A stretch of 64,000 bases of DNA from Antedon mediterranea (GCF_964355755.1 NC_092675.1:23416412-23480411); one strand, 5' to 3'. Counted from the first letter of the stretch, positions 24,720 through 37,261 are shown. The notes: generated from the letters alone by a model not told the origin. Numbers and translations: made by a program.

Positions 24720-27700
24720 AATAAAATGATTTTAAATAATTACTGGATGTTGTAGGATTTGATTTATTTTTCTGATCATTTTAGTATTCGTGGAGATCAT
24801 TTGTTCTTAAACCAGTTGTTGGTCTAATAATAATATTTGTTCAAATGTCCTGTGCTAGATTGGGTAGGCCACCACATTTTGTTTGACCCTATAAGCCATT
24901 GTACTAAATGGTTTATACAGTATTATAAGATGTAAATTTATGTTGAGGAGATGATGGATATGCATGTGTTAAGGTTTATATATATATTGACCCAAAGTAC
25001 CAGCAAATTGATTGAGCTGGCAGCAGCCATCTTGTAACAAAGCATATAAAATAGTACCAAATTTATTAATATGACACACCCATCGACAATGATGAATAAA
25101 TAATGATATTGTAGTTGATTAATAAATATCATAATAAGTACAACAAACATATTCCTGGTTAAGTTTACTAAAAACCAGAATATTTAAGTTTTGAAAATGA
25201 TTTAATGAATAATATTGGAAATAATCCATATGTTTTCAGCATTGTTTTAACATATTTAGTGGTTTAAGTATTGGAACAGACCGTTGAGACACTATATTGC
25301 CTTGTATTGAACAAACTCCTCTGGGATATTATCTATAACATTCAATGAAGCATACAATTAACGTAGTAGACTTATCATTTTAAAGATTCATTCAATTTTA
25401 TTTTTAATTCTTGTAACAATATATTAAAAGTATATGAATACAGAGAGAGGTGAGACATATTGTACGTAAATAATTTATAGATAGCTAGAGATATAATAGT
25501 GAATAATAAAATCATAACTTACATCTTATCTGAATAATTATTCTAATTTATATGACCGATGAACACATCCATTGATTGTTATATGTAATCTGTCGTTGTG
25601 TATTCATTGCAGGTAATCTGTTTCATTTAAATGTTATATATCACTATTTAGAGTTAAAAGATGAATGAATTCTCATATTTGTAAAAAAGATAACTGACTT
25701 ACCATATAAATGACAGTGTTGACTTGAATAGTAAGGTGTGCTGATGTACAACAGTCAAGGGATCAAAAGTGTCTCATTTCATTCTTGAGATATTTTGAAA
25801 GTATAATGCAAGCTAGAAAAATAAGATAGAAAATATGAAAACATGATTTACTGTCCTAGAATAATCTAACCACACCTCTTACCCTGCTGTGTACACTGAT
25901 TTCAGGATGCTGTTACACGTTTCTTGTCAATAATTAAGCTTATATTAGATGCCTTATGAATATTTCCCTTCTTTCTGTGACTCAATGCTATCACTTTCCT
26001 GTGAGCCTTTGACAGGCAAGCTTGTAATATTAACTTGGGTATGTACCATTTTACCAATAGGGGTTTAAAAAATCATGATTATAAAACGACCAAAAAGTAG
26101 CCAAAATGGATATAAATATCTAGGAATACAAACTCATGTAATTAAAATGACAACTTGTTTTTTATTTTTTTTGGGAGAAAATGTTTTCTTTAAATTTTTT
26201 TTATAACTAATGAAAAATAATTTGGCAAAATATATAAAATAAAATAATACTCTACTGTCTGTATATGAAGATACAGGTACAATAAAACATAAATTTGAAT
26301 ATTGACCCAAATAAAGAAATTCATATAGTTTATCAAAAACTTGATATTGTTAATAGGATATTACCATACAGTAGGCTTTTATTATTATTTAAATATTAAT
26401 TGTGTTGTTATTTTAGTGGTATTGTTTGATACTACATATTAGGTTGGACGTACCAAACTAAATGTAAGGCCTTCACATCAAATCATCCCCCTCCCTGTGG
26501 CACACCCTTGTGAATTGAGGGGCTTACCAACAATAGTTCTTTCCCACATAAAGTTCTTTTACCCATAGTAAAGTTAAAAATACTACACATTTTCATTGAT
26601 AAAGAATCTCCATTTACCATTGTAGTGTTAGGCAGTGTGAAATGGGTACTATTCAGGGATGTGGGTATCATGGATTTTTTTGTTTTTTTTATTAGATAAT
26701 TTCTTCTTAATCTTCTATAAACAATTTATAATACTATTGTTGTATGGAGGATGCTATATAAAGTATAATTTATTAATATTATTGAAAATTATTTACTACC
26801 TGTACTAGCAAGTAGAAACCCCTACATAGGACTATTTTCTTTTGGTATCTAAACTTTGATCTAAAACAATGTTTTGATGAAGTAAAACAATGGTGTGTTT
26901 TCATCAGCAAGGTCACAGGACACAGGAAGTGGTAAACTCCAAATATGCAAAAAAGGTCATGACCTTTTTCTTGTAAAGTCACCAAATTAAAAAAAAAAGA
27001 AGAAAAAACTACTACAGGAATGAATCAAACATATTTGCATACAATTATTAAAATTAATCATTGTGTTAAATTTATACAGAATCATCAATGGGATATAAGT
27101 AAATTCTTGATAAATCATTTCTGTAGTAAATAGTCAATGTTACGTGCTGCGACATATAGTCATTATATGGTACATGGTTCAACCATGCTGCGTTTTGACA
27201 CTCATATAGTTGCTGGAAAACCCGGATTTAATCATAATTAGACCAAATCATAATTTTTTTGCGTTTTTGGTATTTCCATGTAGTATTTGTCTCCTTTTTC
27301 GTATGTCCATAATTTGGTCGAATTTCCATGGAAATTACACATCACGTTTTTTTTTAAACCAGGTTTATAATTGTGCAAGTAATTTCACTACTGTATGTAC
27401 CAGATCTTGGAAGAATTTACCCATACGACTAATACAACTCAGAATTTGTTCCGTACATACTGGGGGTGAGTTTCAATTTATTCTAGTAGTAACCCCACAT
27501 GGTTGTTCCAAAAACATTTACTAAAATATTTCTTTGTTTCCTTGAATTCTCTACCTGTACCTAAAAAAAATGTTGATATAACCAAACAATCAACTGAAAA
27601 TCTTTCTTAAACGTTTAGTACTGTGCAAACCTTTTGCCAAATTAAATCTGTCTAGCATTAGACAGAACATTGCTTTTTTTTACCCACGACGGAAAACATC

Positions 27701-28185
27701 GATATATCATCGATCATCAATATACGCCGATATACTGTATTTTTTAAAGCATACTGTACATTCTTAGGATATCTGTACCGTACTTGTAATGACACAGAAT
27801 GCAGATTGCATAACCGAAGCACTAAAACATTTACACAGATGGAGATGTTTATAATATTATAATGAGTGGGCATTTTAAGGGATTATTGATTTAGTTTCAC
27901 GGTTTCTCTCGAAATTATGCGACATGCAAATTATAATTAATTACGTATCCTGCGCTTAAATGAAAATCATCTTACAGTTCACCAAGTAATCTTTTTAAAG
28001 AATAAAATGTTGTGCTATAGAAACATTATTTGTATACATATCCACCAAAGTTCCAAAGAAAAGAAACACTGCTACACCATACTTAAATGATAAAGTTGAA
28101 TTGAATTTGTATACAGGCTACAGTATAGTAAAAAGTCCTATGAAATTAAAAAGAAAACATTCATTCATTATTGTTTGCTAATGCA
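24720..28185. other. gene-free stretch
   Basis: AT-rich DNA with homopolymer runs and no recognisable exon. The longest frame (104 codons, 27210-27524) shows no family motif. Confidence 0.4.
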
Positions 28186-28186
28186 G

Positions 28187-28335
28187 TCAACCCTCTCCTT
28201 CAAGACACTATTCCTGGGACACCTCTATTAAGGGGACACTTTCTCATGACACGAATAAGGGGAAATATATGTTTAAATACTACTGCCAATCCCCATTCAC
28301 AGGGACCACTATTAATTTGTTGGGTCCCTTGATAG
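28187..28335. repeat. fragment of a GGGACAC-type repeat
   Basis: CAGTCAACCCTCTCCTTCAAG, GGGACACCTCTATTAAGGGG and GGGACCACTATTAATTTG resemble the ends of the element at 32885-33053 (CCCTATTAAAGGAACATTTT, GGTGTCCCTTAATAGTGG). Probably a broken copy of the same DNA-transposon-like repeat. A third weak relative is at 12130-12250 (TCAACTCTCCCAATACTGGA). Confidence 0.35.
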
Positions 28336-28624
28336 GGTTTATAAATGACATCTATTCACTATTAACTTTTTCACTTTTATCCATTAATAAAAAGATTGAT
28401 TTTTACTCATTCATTACAAAAATTAATGTATTCATTCCTTCACTTATTGTACATTAATGTATTGATTAAGTCATTCATGTTTTTATTAATTTATTCAGAT
28501 CATCATCTATGCCATTCATTCACTAACTTCTAACTGGCTTACAACTCATATACAAAATAATAAGCATTTACTCTTTTCATTTATAAACAAAGAATATTTT
28601 TTAATCAAATTTACTGCATGCAGT

Positions 28625-28668
28625 GTCAAACCAGGGAGTTGTTATTAGATAACAACTCCCTGGTCAAA
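28625..28668. mobile_element. minimal palindromic insertion with 6-bp direct repeats, copy 1
   Basis: CCAGGGAGTTGTTA, TTAGA, TAACAACTCCCTG (28631-28662) is a near-perfect palindrome of 32 bp, flanked by GTCAAA on the left (28625-28630) and on the right (28663-28668). A second copy with a different 6-bp flank lies 1.5 kb away at 30184-30223. The flank behaviour suggests an internally deleted transposon reduced to its two inverted ends. Confidence 0.65.
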
Positions 28669-28905
28669 CTAAACATCCATGTTCCAAGTAATCAAGTTGA
28701 TTTAATTCAAATAACAAATTAATTGATTACTCTGATTACATGGAGCATGGTCTCTACTTATTTCTCAATGCATGGTGTTAGAACTGGTGTTAAGAACTGT
28801 GTATTGACAGCTTTTGTTGATCAATACGTTATGGTGCAATACAGTTCCAAAATTATTGCTTTGAAATTACATAATTGCCAAAAAATCTTGAGGTTTTCCA
28901 AAGCT

Positions 28906-29037
28906 GGTCCTGTTTCTGTTGCAATAAAGAACCGTTTAATAACCATGTGAATAAATTAACCTTATTTATTGGCAGCAGAAACAGGACAAATTTTTTAAAC
29001 TGGTTAAATGGCAGCCTGAACATAATGGTTAAAATGT
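28906..29037. mobile_element. M3 inverted-repeat element, short copy
   Basis: GGTCCTGTTTCTGTTGCAAT at the left is mirrored by TTGGCAGCAGAAACAGGAC at 28969-28987, then TTTAAACTGGTTAAATGGCA matches internal M3 sequence (AACCGGTTAAATGGCGG at 33.99 kb). It is a rearranged fragment with decayed AACCGGTT motifs. Confidence 0.6.
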
Positions 29038-29039
29038 CA

Positions 29040-30183
29040 TTCATTTGTGCCTTTTTTTCTCCCAAACTCTTATTCTCAATTAATGATTAGCTCAGCCTAT
29101 TTATTTTGATTGAATTTGAGGCTTTCTCATCCTCAGTATTTTAAAAAAGTTGTCTAGTAAGGCCTACTGTAATTACATTTGAATAGTAATGAACAATATG
29201 TACAATTTGTGAGTACAGCACAATGATTAGCATAGGAAGTACCTTATGCCATTATTTTGCATACCAGGAATTCCCCTTAGATTTCTAAAGTGGTTTGCAA
29301 TACAATAGGATAATATAACCAAGGTTCTATTCACTGTCATTTCCTAAATAGTAACTGTATAGGATTCTATAACAGTGAATTCATTGTAGACTTTTATAAA
29401 CACTCATTTAGAAAACTTTTGTTTTTTCTGATACAGAAACCAGTACCAGCTGAGATCTTATCTGTTGCCGTCATCTCCTCATTTGTATTAAATTCTCATT
29501 TTTGTTCAGATTTGTTTATTTTGTATTTTAAAGCTTCATTTTACTTTATCAGAGAGGTTAAATTAATTTTGATCAATTGCGTGATGATCAACAAAGAGTT
29601 TCATCTGTTTAAGTTTATAAAAATCTTAGCAGTGTCTAAAAAGAATCAGTTGCCCTCTGACACAGGGCAACCAAAAGCCAGCTAAAAGTTTAAACGGTCC
29701 AGTGTCGATCAGATGTTTGATCATTTTTGCCACCACATGTTTTGGCCACCAAGGTTTTAGAAATAAATTGAGAGGGCAACCAAATCTCAGACACAAAACA
29801 AATATAAGCTTTTGTATTGGTTACTCATTTGCATAATGCGCCATGTCTATAGGCATGTGTTGAGAGGGTAGACCTGTGATTCATCATGGAATATGTATAT
29901 CTATCAGTAGTAATTTCTTCATCATTTATCAGGGGCCATCTGCTACTTAGTTTCTCTGCATCACAGCACATTGGTGTGTGTATGAGAAGGTGCGGCATAT
30001 GGATAGACAAAAGAACTCACACACTTGTGTACATAAATATCAGAAAACATTTTAAAACAATTATCAAAGTATGATACTAACTAATCAAATATTTTTCTTT
30101 ATACTTCTTGGGAAATAGTTATTAATTTAATCTTTTATTTCAGAATATTGTGTCCATATCATACATACAAAATAATTTATTTA
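29040..30183. other. gene-free stretch
   Basis: No exon seen. GTTGCCCTCTGACACAGGG at about 29649 and AGAGGGCAACCAAATCTC at about 29772 are loose inverted copies 120 bp apart, possibly a decayed MITE (29.65-29.80 kb). Confidence 0.35.
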
Positions 30184-30223
30184 CTAAAACCAGGGAGTTG
30201 TTAATAACAACTCCCTGCTAAAA
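30184..30223. mobile_element. minimal palindromic insertion with 6-bp direct repeats, copy 2
   Basis: CCAGGGAGTTGTTA, A, TAACAACTCCCTG (30190-30217) repeats the palindrome seen at 28631-28662 with a shorter centre. It is flanked on both sides by CTAAAA (30184-30189 and 30218-30223), a different hexamer from that of copy 1. Confidence 0.65.
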
Positions 30224-30503
30224 CTAAAAGAAATTTAAAGAAATATATACTGTATACATTGAATTAAGTTAAAATATATTACTTATTAATCACCTGAATG
30301 TTTTAAAATGTTAATATTTCATTTTTTTTTTCAATAATATGCGTACACATTATGTCAAATTTTTTTAACATGGGTTTTTTTAAAGTTCTAATTTTAAATT
30401 TACAATCAGAAATATCTTACTCTGAGAAGGTTTGGCAGATAGTACTGTACATGAATAAGTAAATGAGGCCAAATTTCTATCTTAAGAACATCTTATACAT
30501 TAA

Positions 30504-31129
30504 AGACCCCTTCCCTGCAATTTTGGACGTTTTTTGGAAAATAATACATATATATCACTTTAAAAACATTAAACCATGTCATTCCTTGTCTTAAATGTAC
30601 GTTTTATGGTAAATTATGATAAAAAGTGAGAAACAATGCACTACCTAAGTAGCTCGCGGCGATCGACCTCTCGTGGACGGTCTCAGGCCTAGCCTAGCTA
30701 GGCTTAGTTTTGTAGGCCTAGCTGGTAAACATCGGTAACGTACGAACATCGTACGCTAGCTATATACCTAGCCTGACGTTGTATAGTTGCTGCATTAATT
30801 GTCTTTCTATTTTTGCCAGACTCCGTTGATACAAATTGGGGAAAACCCGGTATTTTCGCTGAAAAGTAAGGAGTCTTCCATTTGTTTTGGCTTCACGATC
30901 GATCGAAAAGTGGGCGAATTACAGGTGAAAAACAACAATATCAATCCGCGCGCAATGCATTTTGGGATTTATAGCGGGCCGCTATAATTATTAAAATCGA
31001 TTTATTTTTCACATTTTTAACCGTTTAAAGACGAAAAAAGTTATCGCAATAGGACCATATAGTATTATTTTTACATTAAATATAGTTTGTGATCTTAAAT
31101 TAGATCTAAAAAACGTAGGGAATGGGGCT
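30504..31129. mobile_element. 626-bp MITE flanked by TTAA
   Basis: The left end AGACCCCTTCCCTGCA and right end TAGGGAATGGGGCT are inverted copies (A-G-C-C-C-C-A-T-T-C-C-C-T read from the right), and both abut TTAA (30500-30503 and 31130-31133). TTAA duplication is typical of piggyBac and Kolobok superfamilies. The interior is CpG-richer than the flanks and holds a TAGGCCTAGC cluster. A 62-codon frame inside has no recognisable domain, so the element is non-autonomous. Confidence 0.75.
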
Positions 31130-31133
31130 TTAA

Positions 31134-32130
31134 TTAAATGTACTCTCTAGCATTCATCTTTACCTTCACTCTGTAATTGAGGTATGTGTATATCATTCTT
31201 CATTCACTTGAAAACATATTTTTTGATGTGTATTTATTAATATTGGTTAGATAGTTACATATTAAAATTGTATGCGATGTCATTGCCAACAAATATATGG
31301 TGTTGTTTAATCTAGCTTGAATCTGGCACGAAATGAAGTTATAAATAATGTCATCAAAAAAATTAAACTTAGGGAAAAAATGAATTACGAGTTTTCTTCT
31401 AATCATCAGCTCTATTGACAGAAATAGTTGATAGATTTATGAAGAAATAAAAATGGGGAAAATGAATAATACCAAAAAACCAACATACCTTGTTTCTAAT
31501 TCTTGTTGTTTTCTCTCTTCTTAGTTCTTGTGTAGTTTTCAGCATTTCTGTCTACACACCCTGGTCTATAACAGCTGATTATACTTCAAGCTGTAGAAAT
31601 TTTATTCCTGGTATGCAAACACAAAATGGACTGATCCACTTGACAGTGGGCACTGTACAGTATTACCACACCCATAGTTGCTAAATGGAGAGGGACAACT
31701 GGATATGGGGTATTTATAGACAGAAATGTCCACTTCCACTTCCCTTGTACTAATTACACACAAGGTTTTCCATAATGAGGATGCTGAGACATATGGCATA
31801 AATGTGTACCTTATTTGCATAAGGAGCCTTTGCATTGGAAATTGCTGGTCCTCATGATCAGTCATTGTTGGATCGTTCCATTTATTTATAAGGTAGAATA
31901 AATTATAATAATACATCAGGAATAAGTACTGTAGGGTTGTGTTGTGTAGATTAATATTAGTGTAGTTTGATGCATATGATTATCCCATGATCTGATCATG
32001 TAACAACAATTTATGAGGTAAGGAAATGTAATTGTAGGATGTTGTGTATGATTGTAGTCTAAATGTGTTGATTCATTCTTTTGTGTGGTGTTCACTTTAC
32101 TTGGATTAGTGTGTAGGAAGCTAGTTACAA
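31134..32130. other. gene-free stretch
   Basis: Unremarkable DNA with short random frames on both strands (up to 104 codons at 31602-31916 minus, with no recognisable motif). No element ends noticed. Confidence 0.35.
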
Positions 32131-32134
32131 CTTT

Positions 32135-32675
32135 CATTATCTCGTTTGCTACTACTAGCTAGGCCTAGTCAATGTGAATTCTGAATTCTATTACTTGTCA
32201 TACTCTCATTGTAACAATACTAGCTATATTGACTACAACTGTCATTGTCTCGTTTGCTACTACTAGCTAGGCCTAGTCAACGTGAATTCTGAATTCTATT
32301 ACTTGTCATACTCTCATTGTCACAATACTAGCTATATTGACTACAACTGTCATTGTCTCGTTTGCTACTACTACTAGCTAGGCCTAGTCAATGTGAATTC
32401 TGAATTCTATTACTTGTCATACTCTCATTGTCACAATACTAGCTATATTGACTACAACTGTCATTGTCTCGTTTGCTACTACTAGCTAGGCCAGTCAATG
32501 TGAATTCTGAATTCTATTACTGTACTTGTCATACTCTCATTGTCACAATACTAGCTATATTGACTACAACTGTCATTGTCTCGTTTGCTACTACTAGCTA
32601 GGCCTAGTCAATGTGAATTCTGAATTCTATTACTTGTCATACTCTCATTGTCACAATACTAGCTATATTGACTAT
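32135..32675 (+). repeat. ~108-bp tandem repeat, five copies
   Basis: Five nearly identical units contain TCTCGTTTGCTACTACTAGC, TAGGCCTAGTCAATGTGAAT, TCTGAATTCTATTACTTGTC and AATACTAGCTATATTGACTA. Copies differ by single bases, one extra CTA triplet (third copy) and a TGTAC insertion (fourth copy). No frame is open across it. High identity indicates recent amplification. Confidence 0.92.
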
Positions 32676-32884
32676 ACCACCACAATTCAGTATAGATACT
32701 ATACAGTAATGCATCATGGTGTGGTGGAGATATGATACCCATCTGCATATTAACGTTTTAGATGTTCTGTATTGTATGGTAGCTACTGTATTTTTACGCA
32801 TATCAGTGAAATCAATCCTGTAAAATTGTATACTTCTATCTACTCCTCGAGCTTAATTTACTGACATTACCAAAGTGTATATAC

Positions 32885-33053
32885 AGAGTTGGATGTCCCT
32901 CCAATCTCTTATTTTGGGATTCCCCTATTAAAGGAACATTTTCTTATGAAACAAAATGAGCGGGTTCTAACAAAAGCAAACACCTTCTCAGAGGGCAGCA
33001 CCCATATTAAAGGGACATCCAGAGGGTGTCCCTTAATAGTGGTTTTACTGTTT
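32885..33053. mobile_element. small DNA-transposon-like repeat (GTGTCCCTTAATAG type)
   Basis: GTTGGATGTCCCTCCAATCT at the left and AGGGTGTCCCTTAATAGTGG then TTTTACTG at the right, with ATTAAAGGGACATCCAGAGG inside, are arranged as partially inverted GGGACA-rich ends. Related fragments are at 28187-28335 and possibly 12130-12250. The superfamily is not decidable here. Confidence 0.45.
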
Positions 33054-33659
33054 TTTGTTGTCAAGTCAATTATTGCTACACAAAATGTCTTGTGTCAATA
33101 TTGAATGCAGAAATAATTCCATTCCAATTTATTGGTAAATTATTTGAATTTCATACTAGTCCAAAGTAAAAAAAAAAAAATTGGGGGAATACAATTACGC
33201 ATAAGTTAATAACAAATGTATCATTGCTTGCAGCTAACTTAATATTTTCTATAGCCCTTGAGCTTCTTCGTTGGTGGCCTAATTATAATTTCATCATTAA
33301 GGTGACCAGTGGCATTACTTTGACCTATGTTGTCTTCAGGCCTGATACTGCTTCGAAAAACATTGTTTCAATATTTTTTGAAAGCAGAAATTGAGATCTT
33401 AAAACCATACAATACACCATATATATTTTTTGTCAAATCAAAATGCTCAATCTAAATCATATAATAGGACATTAAATCTGTAAGTTAGTGTAAACTTCAT
33501 TGTATACTTTTATTAATATTAGTTAACAAAACAAGTGAAACCATACGAATCTGTTGAATGTCCACGTATTTCAGCCAGTTTTTGCTTCTAAAAAATTTTG
33601 ATTTAATATTGACGAAGTTTATAGCCAGCATTTTGGTCCTGTATTTAATGAGTGGATCA

Positions 33660-33745
33660 ACATTTTTTATTTCAACAAAATTTTACGAGGGTGGTCGATC
33701 CAGCCAAAGCTGATCATTATAAAGCACAAACAATTTAGAATAAAA
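33660..33745 (-). mobile_element. LINE 3' end, minus orientation
   Basis: TTTATTTCAACAAAATTTTA then CGAGGGTGGTCGATCCAGCC and AAGCTGATCATTATAAAGC match the 49978-50060 segment almost base for base, and 9553-9645 more loosely. Read on the minus strand it ends in GTTGAAATAAA. Confidence 0.6.
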
Positions 33746-33903
33746 CATTAAATGAATTAAATGCATCAAGTTGTGGCACAATGCGTTAAAAAACGTTCAT
33801 TTGTGAATTGTGCTCCACTTACGTGTGGCACAATGCGTTCCATTATTATGAGCACTAGTTTACATCTTCACTCTGCACTGTACATCCCACATGCTTTTAC
33901 CAA

Positions 33904-34163
33904 GGGTCTGTTTCTGTCAGTGTTACATACGGTAGCACAGAATAATATAATGTTTAGGCCATTAGGCTATTTTGTGTTGTAGCTAAAAGTTTCACAACAA
34001 TAACCGGTTAAATGGCGGTCTAACACACAATCGTTGTTTTTAACCGTTATTTTTTCAGGCTGCCTTTTAACCGGTTATTGAAAATTTTTCCTGTTTCTGC
34101 TGCAAACAAAATTTTGGTTAATTTATTCACACAGTTATTTTTTTCACAGCATAAGCATGACCC
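33904..34163. mobile_element. M3 inverted-repeat element, 260-bp copy
   Basis: Starts GGGTCTGTTTCTGTCAG and ends in GCATAAGCATGACCC. Inside are AACCGGTTAAATGGCGGTCT, TTTTAACCGGTTATTG and TCCTGTTTCTGCTGCAAAC, all shared with the 15.8-17.4 kb element. The right end has lost most of its match. Confidence 0.6.
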
Positions 34164-34399
34164 AGGTCAACTATTCATTAATTAAGTTCTTTAATTTAAA
34201 TTTTTTTGAATTTATAAATCTAGAATTCTATTGTTAGATTTTAAAGATTTATTTACTTACTTTAGAAATTGAATAAAAACAAACAAAGGGCAATTTTATT
34301 GAAATTAAAGAATTTTGTTTATTTTGGGAAGGCCAGGTGGGTCTGCTTCCATTTGCTCCTGATGTCATTAAATTGAACCATCATCAATAATTGATACTC

Positions 34400-34545
34400 A
34401 GAAGTATTGACAGCATTTGGGCTTGTGCATGAGGTATTTGAGCTGGTATGTTGTATGGGCCCTGATCAGTTAGATTAGAGGCATGTGGTGGCAGCAGCAG
34501 CCTAGCATCTTGCCCTGATTTAGGCAAAGCAAATTGTGTTTATTA
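34400..34545 (-). other. short coding-like minus-strand segment
   Basis: The minus strand from about 34545 to the TGA near 34398 reads without stops and contains ALPKSGQDARLLLPPHASNL and GPYNIPAQIPHAQAQMLSIL. Pro/Gln/Ala richness and balanced codons (CTG CTG CTG CCA CCA) differ from the AT-rich surroundings. No domain is recognised and no convincing splice acceptor precedes it. It may be the last exon of a gene, a repeat, or chance. Confidence 0.2.
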
Positions 34546-34559
34546 CACTGGTATGTTGT

Positions 34560-36205
34560 TCATATGCCTTCAAGGACTATACTTGTCCAAATAAGGTATA
34601 CATTTACTATGCAGTTAATTTCCATTCATCTTCCATGCAAGTATATCCTGACATAATAATATGCAATTAACAAAGGTTGACTGTTAATTAAATTTAAAGA
34701 AACTGAAGAATGACTTTCTTGACGAGACAAAAATGTTTTTGTCCAACATCCCACACACAAAAATAATTATATTACACAACAATGAACATTCCAAGTCTTG
34801 AAACATTCTGATTCTATTAATTGTCCATTGTATATATAGTTATTCAATAAATAAATGAAACAGTTTTTATATTGAATGTCAGCTGATGATCACAAAGATG
34901 CGTTGATCGTAAAATTCATTAATGGTGCTTTTGATTTGATTCTTAAAACCTGTCCTCTTGGAAGAACAGCTTGTCATCCTATTTAACTCATTTATTAATG
35001 TTCAATCTCTGGAAAAGCAATTGGTAATTATTTCTAGCTTCAATACACCTTATCTACAGTACAATCTCATTGTTTTGTTTTTCTTTTGTTTTAGACACAC
35101 TTTCCAATTATTTTTAACCAAAAAATTATGTTTTACCCCAAAAATAAGTATTGTAAAAATATATAGTCTGTATTTTTTTTTACCGACATACCAAGTGAGT
35201 TATACACTAAATGATCATTTTTATGTTGATTCGATGGGGTTTGCTATGTTTTTTTTTTATGTTTGAGGGGTTTAACAATTATTTTTAACCCAAAAATAAA
35301 AAAAAGAGTATGTATTTTTTTTGACTGACATACCAAGTGAGTTGTACACTAAATGATTCAAACCCAGATGGGGTTTGCTATGTTTTTTTGGAGATTTGCG
35401 GAGTTTAGCAACCATCTTTAAGACAATGGGCTTCATTTTTATTTTTTAGACTAGAGTTATAATGAATAAATAATTATTATACTATTCTAGTATTACACTA
35501 GTTTTTGATAATTTTATTATAAGAAATATTCATAGATTTCTCAAATATTATTTATTTGTTGTATTTAAAATATAAAACTAATAGTTGATATATAAAGGCA
35601 GATCATAATTGGTCGTATTGATTTCTTATGACAGTCCTGGTAGGAAGTATTAAATATACCACTATCATGAATGAGTACACAGTAGTCAAATATGATTGCA
35701 ATGGACTAATCCACGGATGATGTAAATAAGGGCTTCCTCAATGCTAATAAGGATATCCGTGACGAGTCAACCATTGACAAGCTAAGCTTGTTTTGTTTGT
35801 TGATTCATTTTTGTTATTTTTAGGTATTTCACCTGTTTTGTGTAATTATCTTGAAGGGCATTTTTACATAATAATTTTAGTATTTTATAAATTTATCTGA
35901 TTTTATTTTTTATGTATTAAAAAATTAAAGCTTTTATTCTATTAGTCTTTGAAATTGGAATTTATTAAATTTAAATACATTTTTTGATACAGTGTTATAA
36001 AATAATGATTAATTGCAATTAACAAATAATCATTCTTATTAATATTATTAATGACTAGACCGTTAAACAAAGAATCATTTCAATGGTCAGAAATGACAAT
36101 GCGAAAAGAACATACTTTCAATAAAATAATTTATTATTTCACCTTACTTTATACCTTATATTTTAATTACTTTCCTGCTTAAAATATGAAAAAAACACAT
36201 CAATC
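34560..36205. other. gene-free stretch with a local duplication
   Basis: Two blocks of about 130 bp, near 35105-35280 and 35276-35410, share TTTTTAACC, ACATACCAAGTGAGTT, ACACTAAATGAT and GATGGGGTTTGCTATGTTTT, so the second is a tandem duplicate of the first. Nothing genic is visible. Confidence 0.5.
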
Positions 36206-36395
36206 ACAGTTTATATATATATATATATATATTTTTTTTTTCCGTATTCTTATTTAGTGCTATATCTTGGGGTGGGTCAAATTTAAAGTTTTTCTGACTT
36301 ATATGACCCTTTCCTCACATGATTACTTCATTGTATTTAGTATCCTGTATGTTATTCATGTGTATTGTGGAAATAAATTGAATTGAATTGAAAAG
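36206..36395 (+). mobile_element. (TA)n run followed by a LINE-like 3' tail
   Basis: An alternating TA tract (about 36212-36231) and poly-T precede 130 bp ending in TTATTCATGTGTATTGTGGA then AATAAATTGAATTGAATTGA. A unique segment followed by short tandem (ATTGA)n is how several LINE clades terminate, so a 5'-truncated LINE copy in plus orientation is likely. No coding part survives. Confidence 0.35.
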
Positions 36396-37261
36396 ATACA
36401 TAATGTACATTGTCGCTCGCAGACATTTCAAATCTCTCAGGTTGGTAACTGATCATAGAGGAAATGTCAAGCTGTAAGTATACAATGTATTTTACTGATA
36501 AATATAAATTCAAAGGCAAATTACTGAAAAAATTATAAAGCTGTGGGTATCAGTGGCTGGATCTCAATGAAGATACAAAAAAAAAGCGAAAAGCTAAATC
36601 AAAACGATAAAGTAAAACAGCCAGAAAAGTTAGCAGAGCTTTCGGGCAACACTAGCCCCCATCAGTGCAAGTGATAAATATATAAATGTATACATCATTT
36701 TGATGTAAAACAGTTATCTGAAAAAAAAAATGTAAAAAAATGTTTGACGTTTGTGCCATTATAATAATTAAGCACTGTGGGATGTAGCCAATTGAGAATA
36801 ATTAGCATGGAAATTGAGTAAAACACCCGAAAAGGAAATATTTGATAACGTGCTAACCATCAGGTTTAATATAGGAAGGAAGTCATTGAGTTAAAATTGA
36901 TGAAAGGAAAAAAGAGTATATATGACATTGATATCATTAACTACAATGCGATAACAAAGAACTTTTTTAATAGTAAAATCATACTTTTATTGTTATTAAC
37001 TGAAACTAAGTGCAAATTATCTATTTTTGGAAGTATGATTCTATATATTTTTGATCCCAAAAAGAAGTGACATAAATAGTGAGAGGGGAAATAGTCCAAG
37101 GGGCCCCAAGCAAATTGTAATGCAAACGATAGGACCAAAAATGAGGAAATATATGATTCAACTTTTCAATCTTTATTTGATCATCAGGAATGAGGAATTC
37201 CAAAATGGTCTGATTTGAACGGCTAGTCTAAACAATACATTTCACACACCAATTGGTGGAT

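Noticed and set aside
30799-30987. 62-codon plus-strand frame
   Set aside because: Lies inside the TTAA-flanked MITE and shows no domain.
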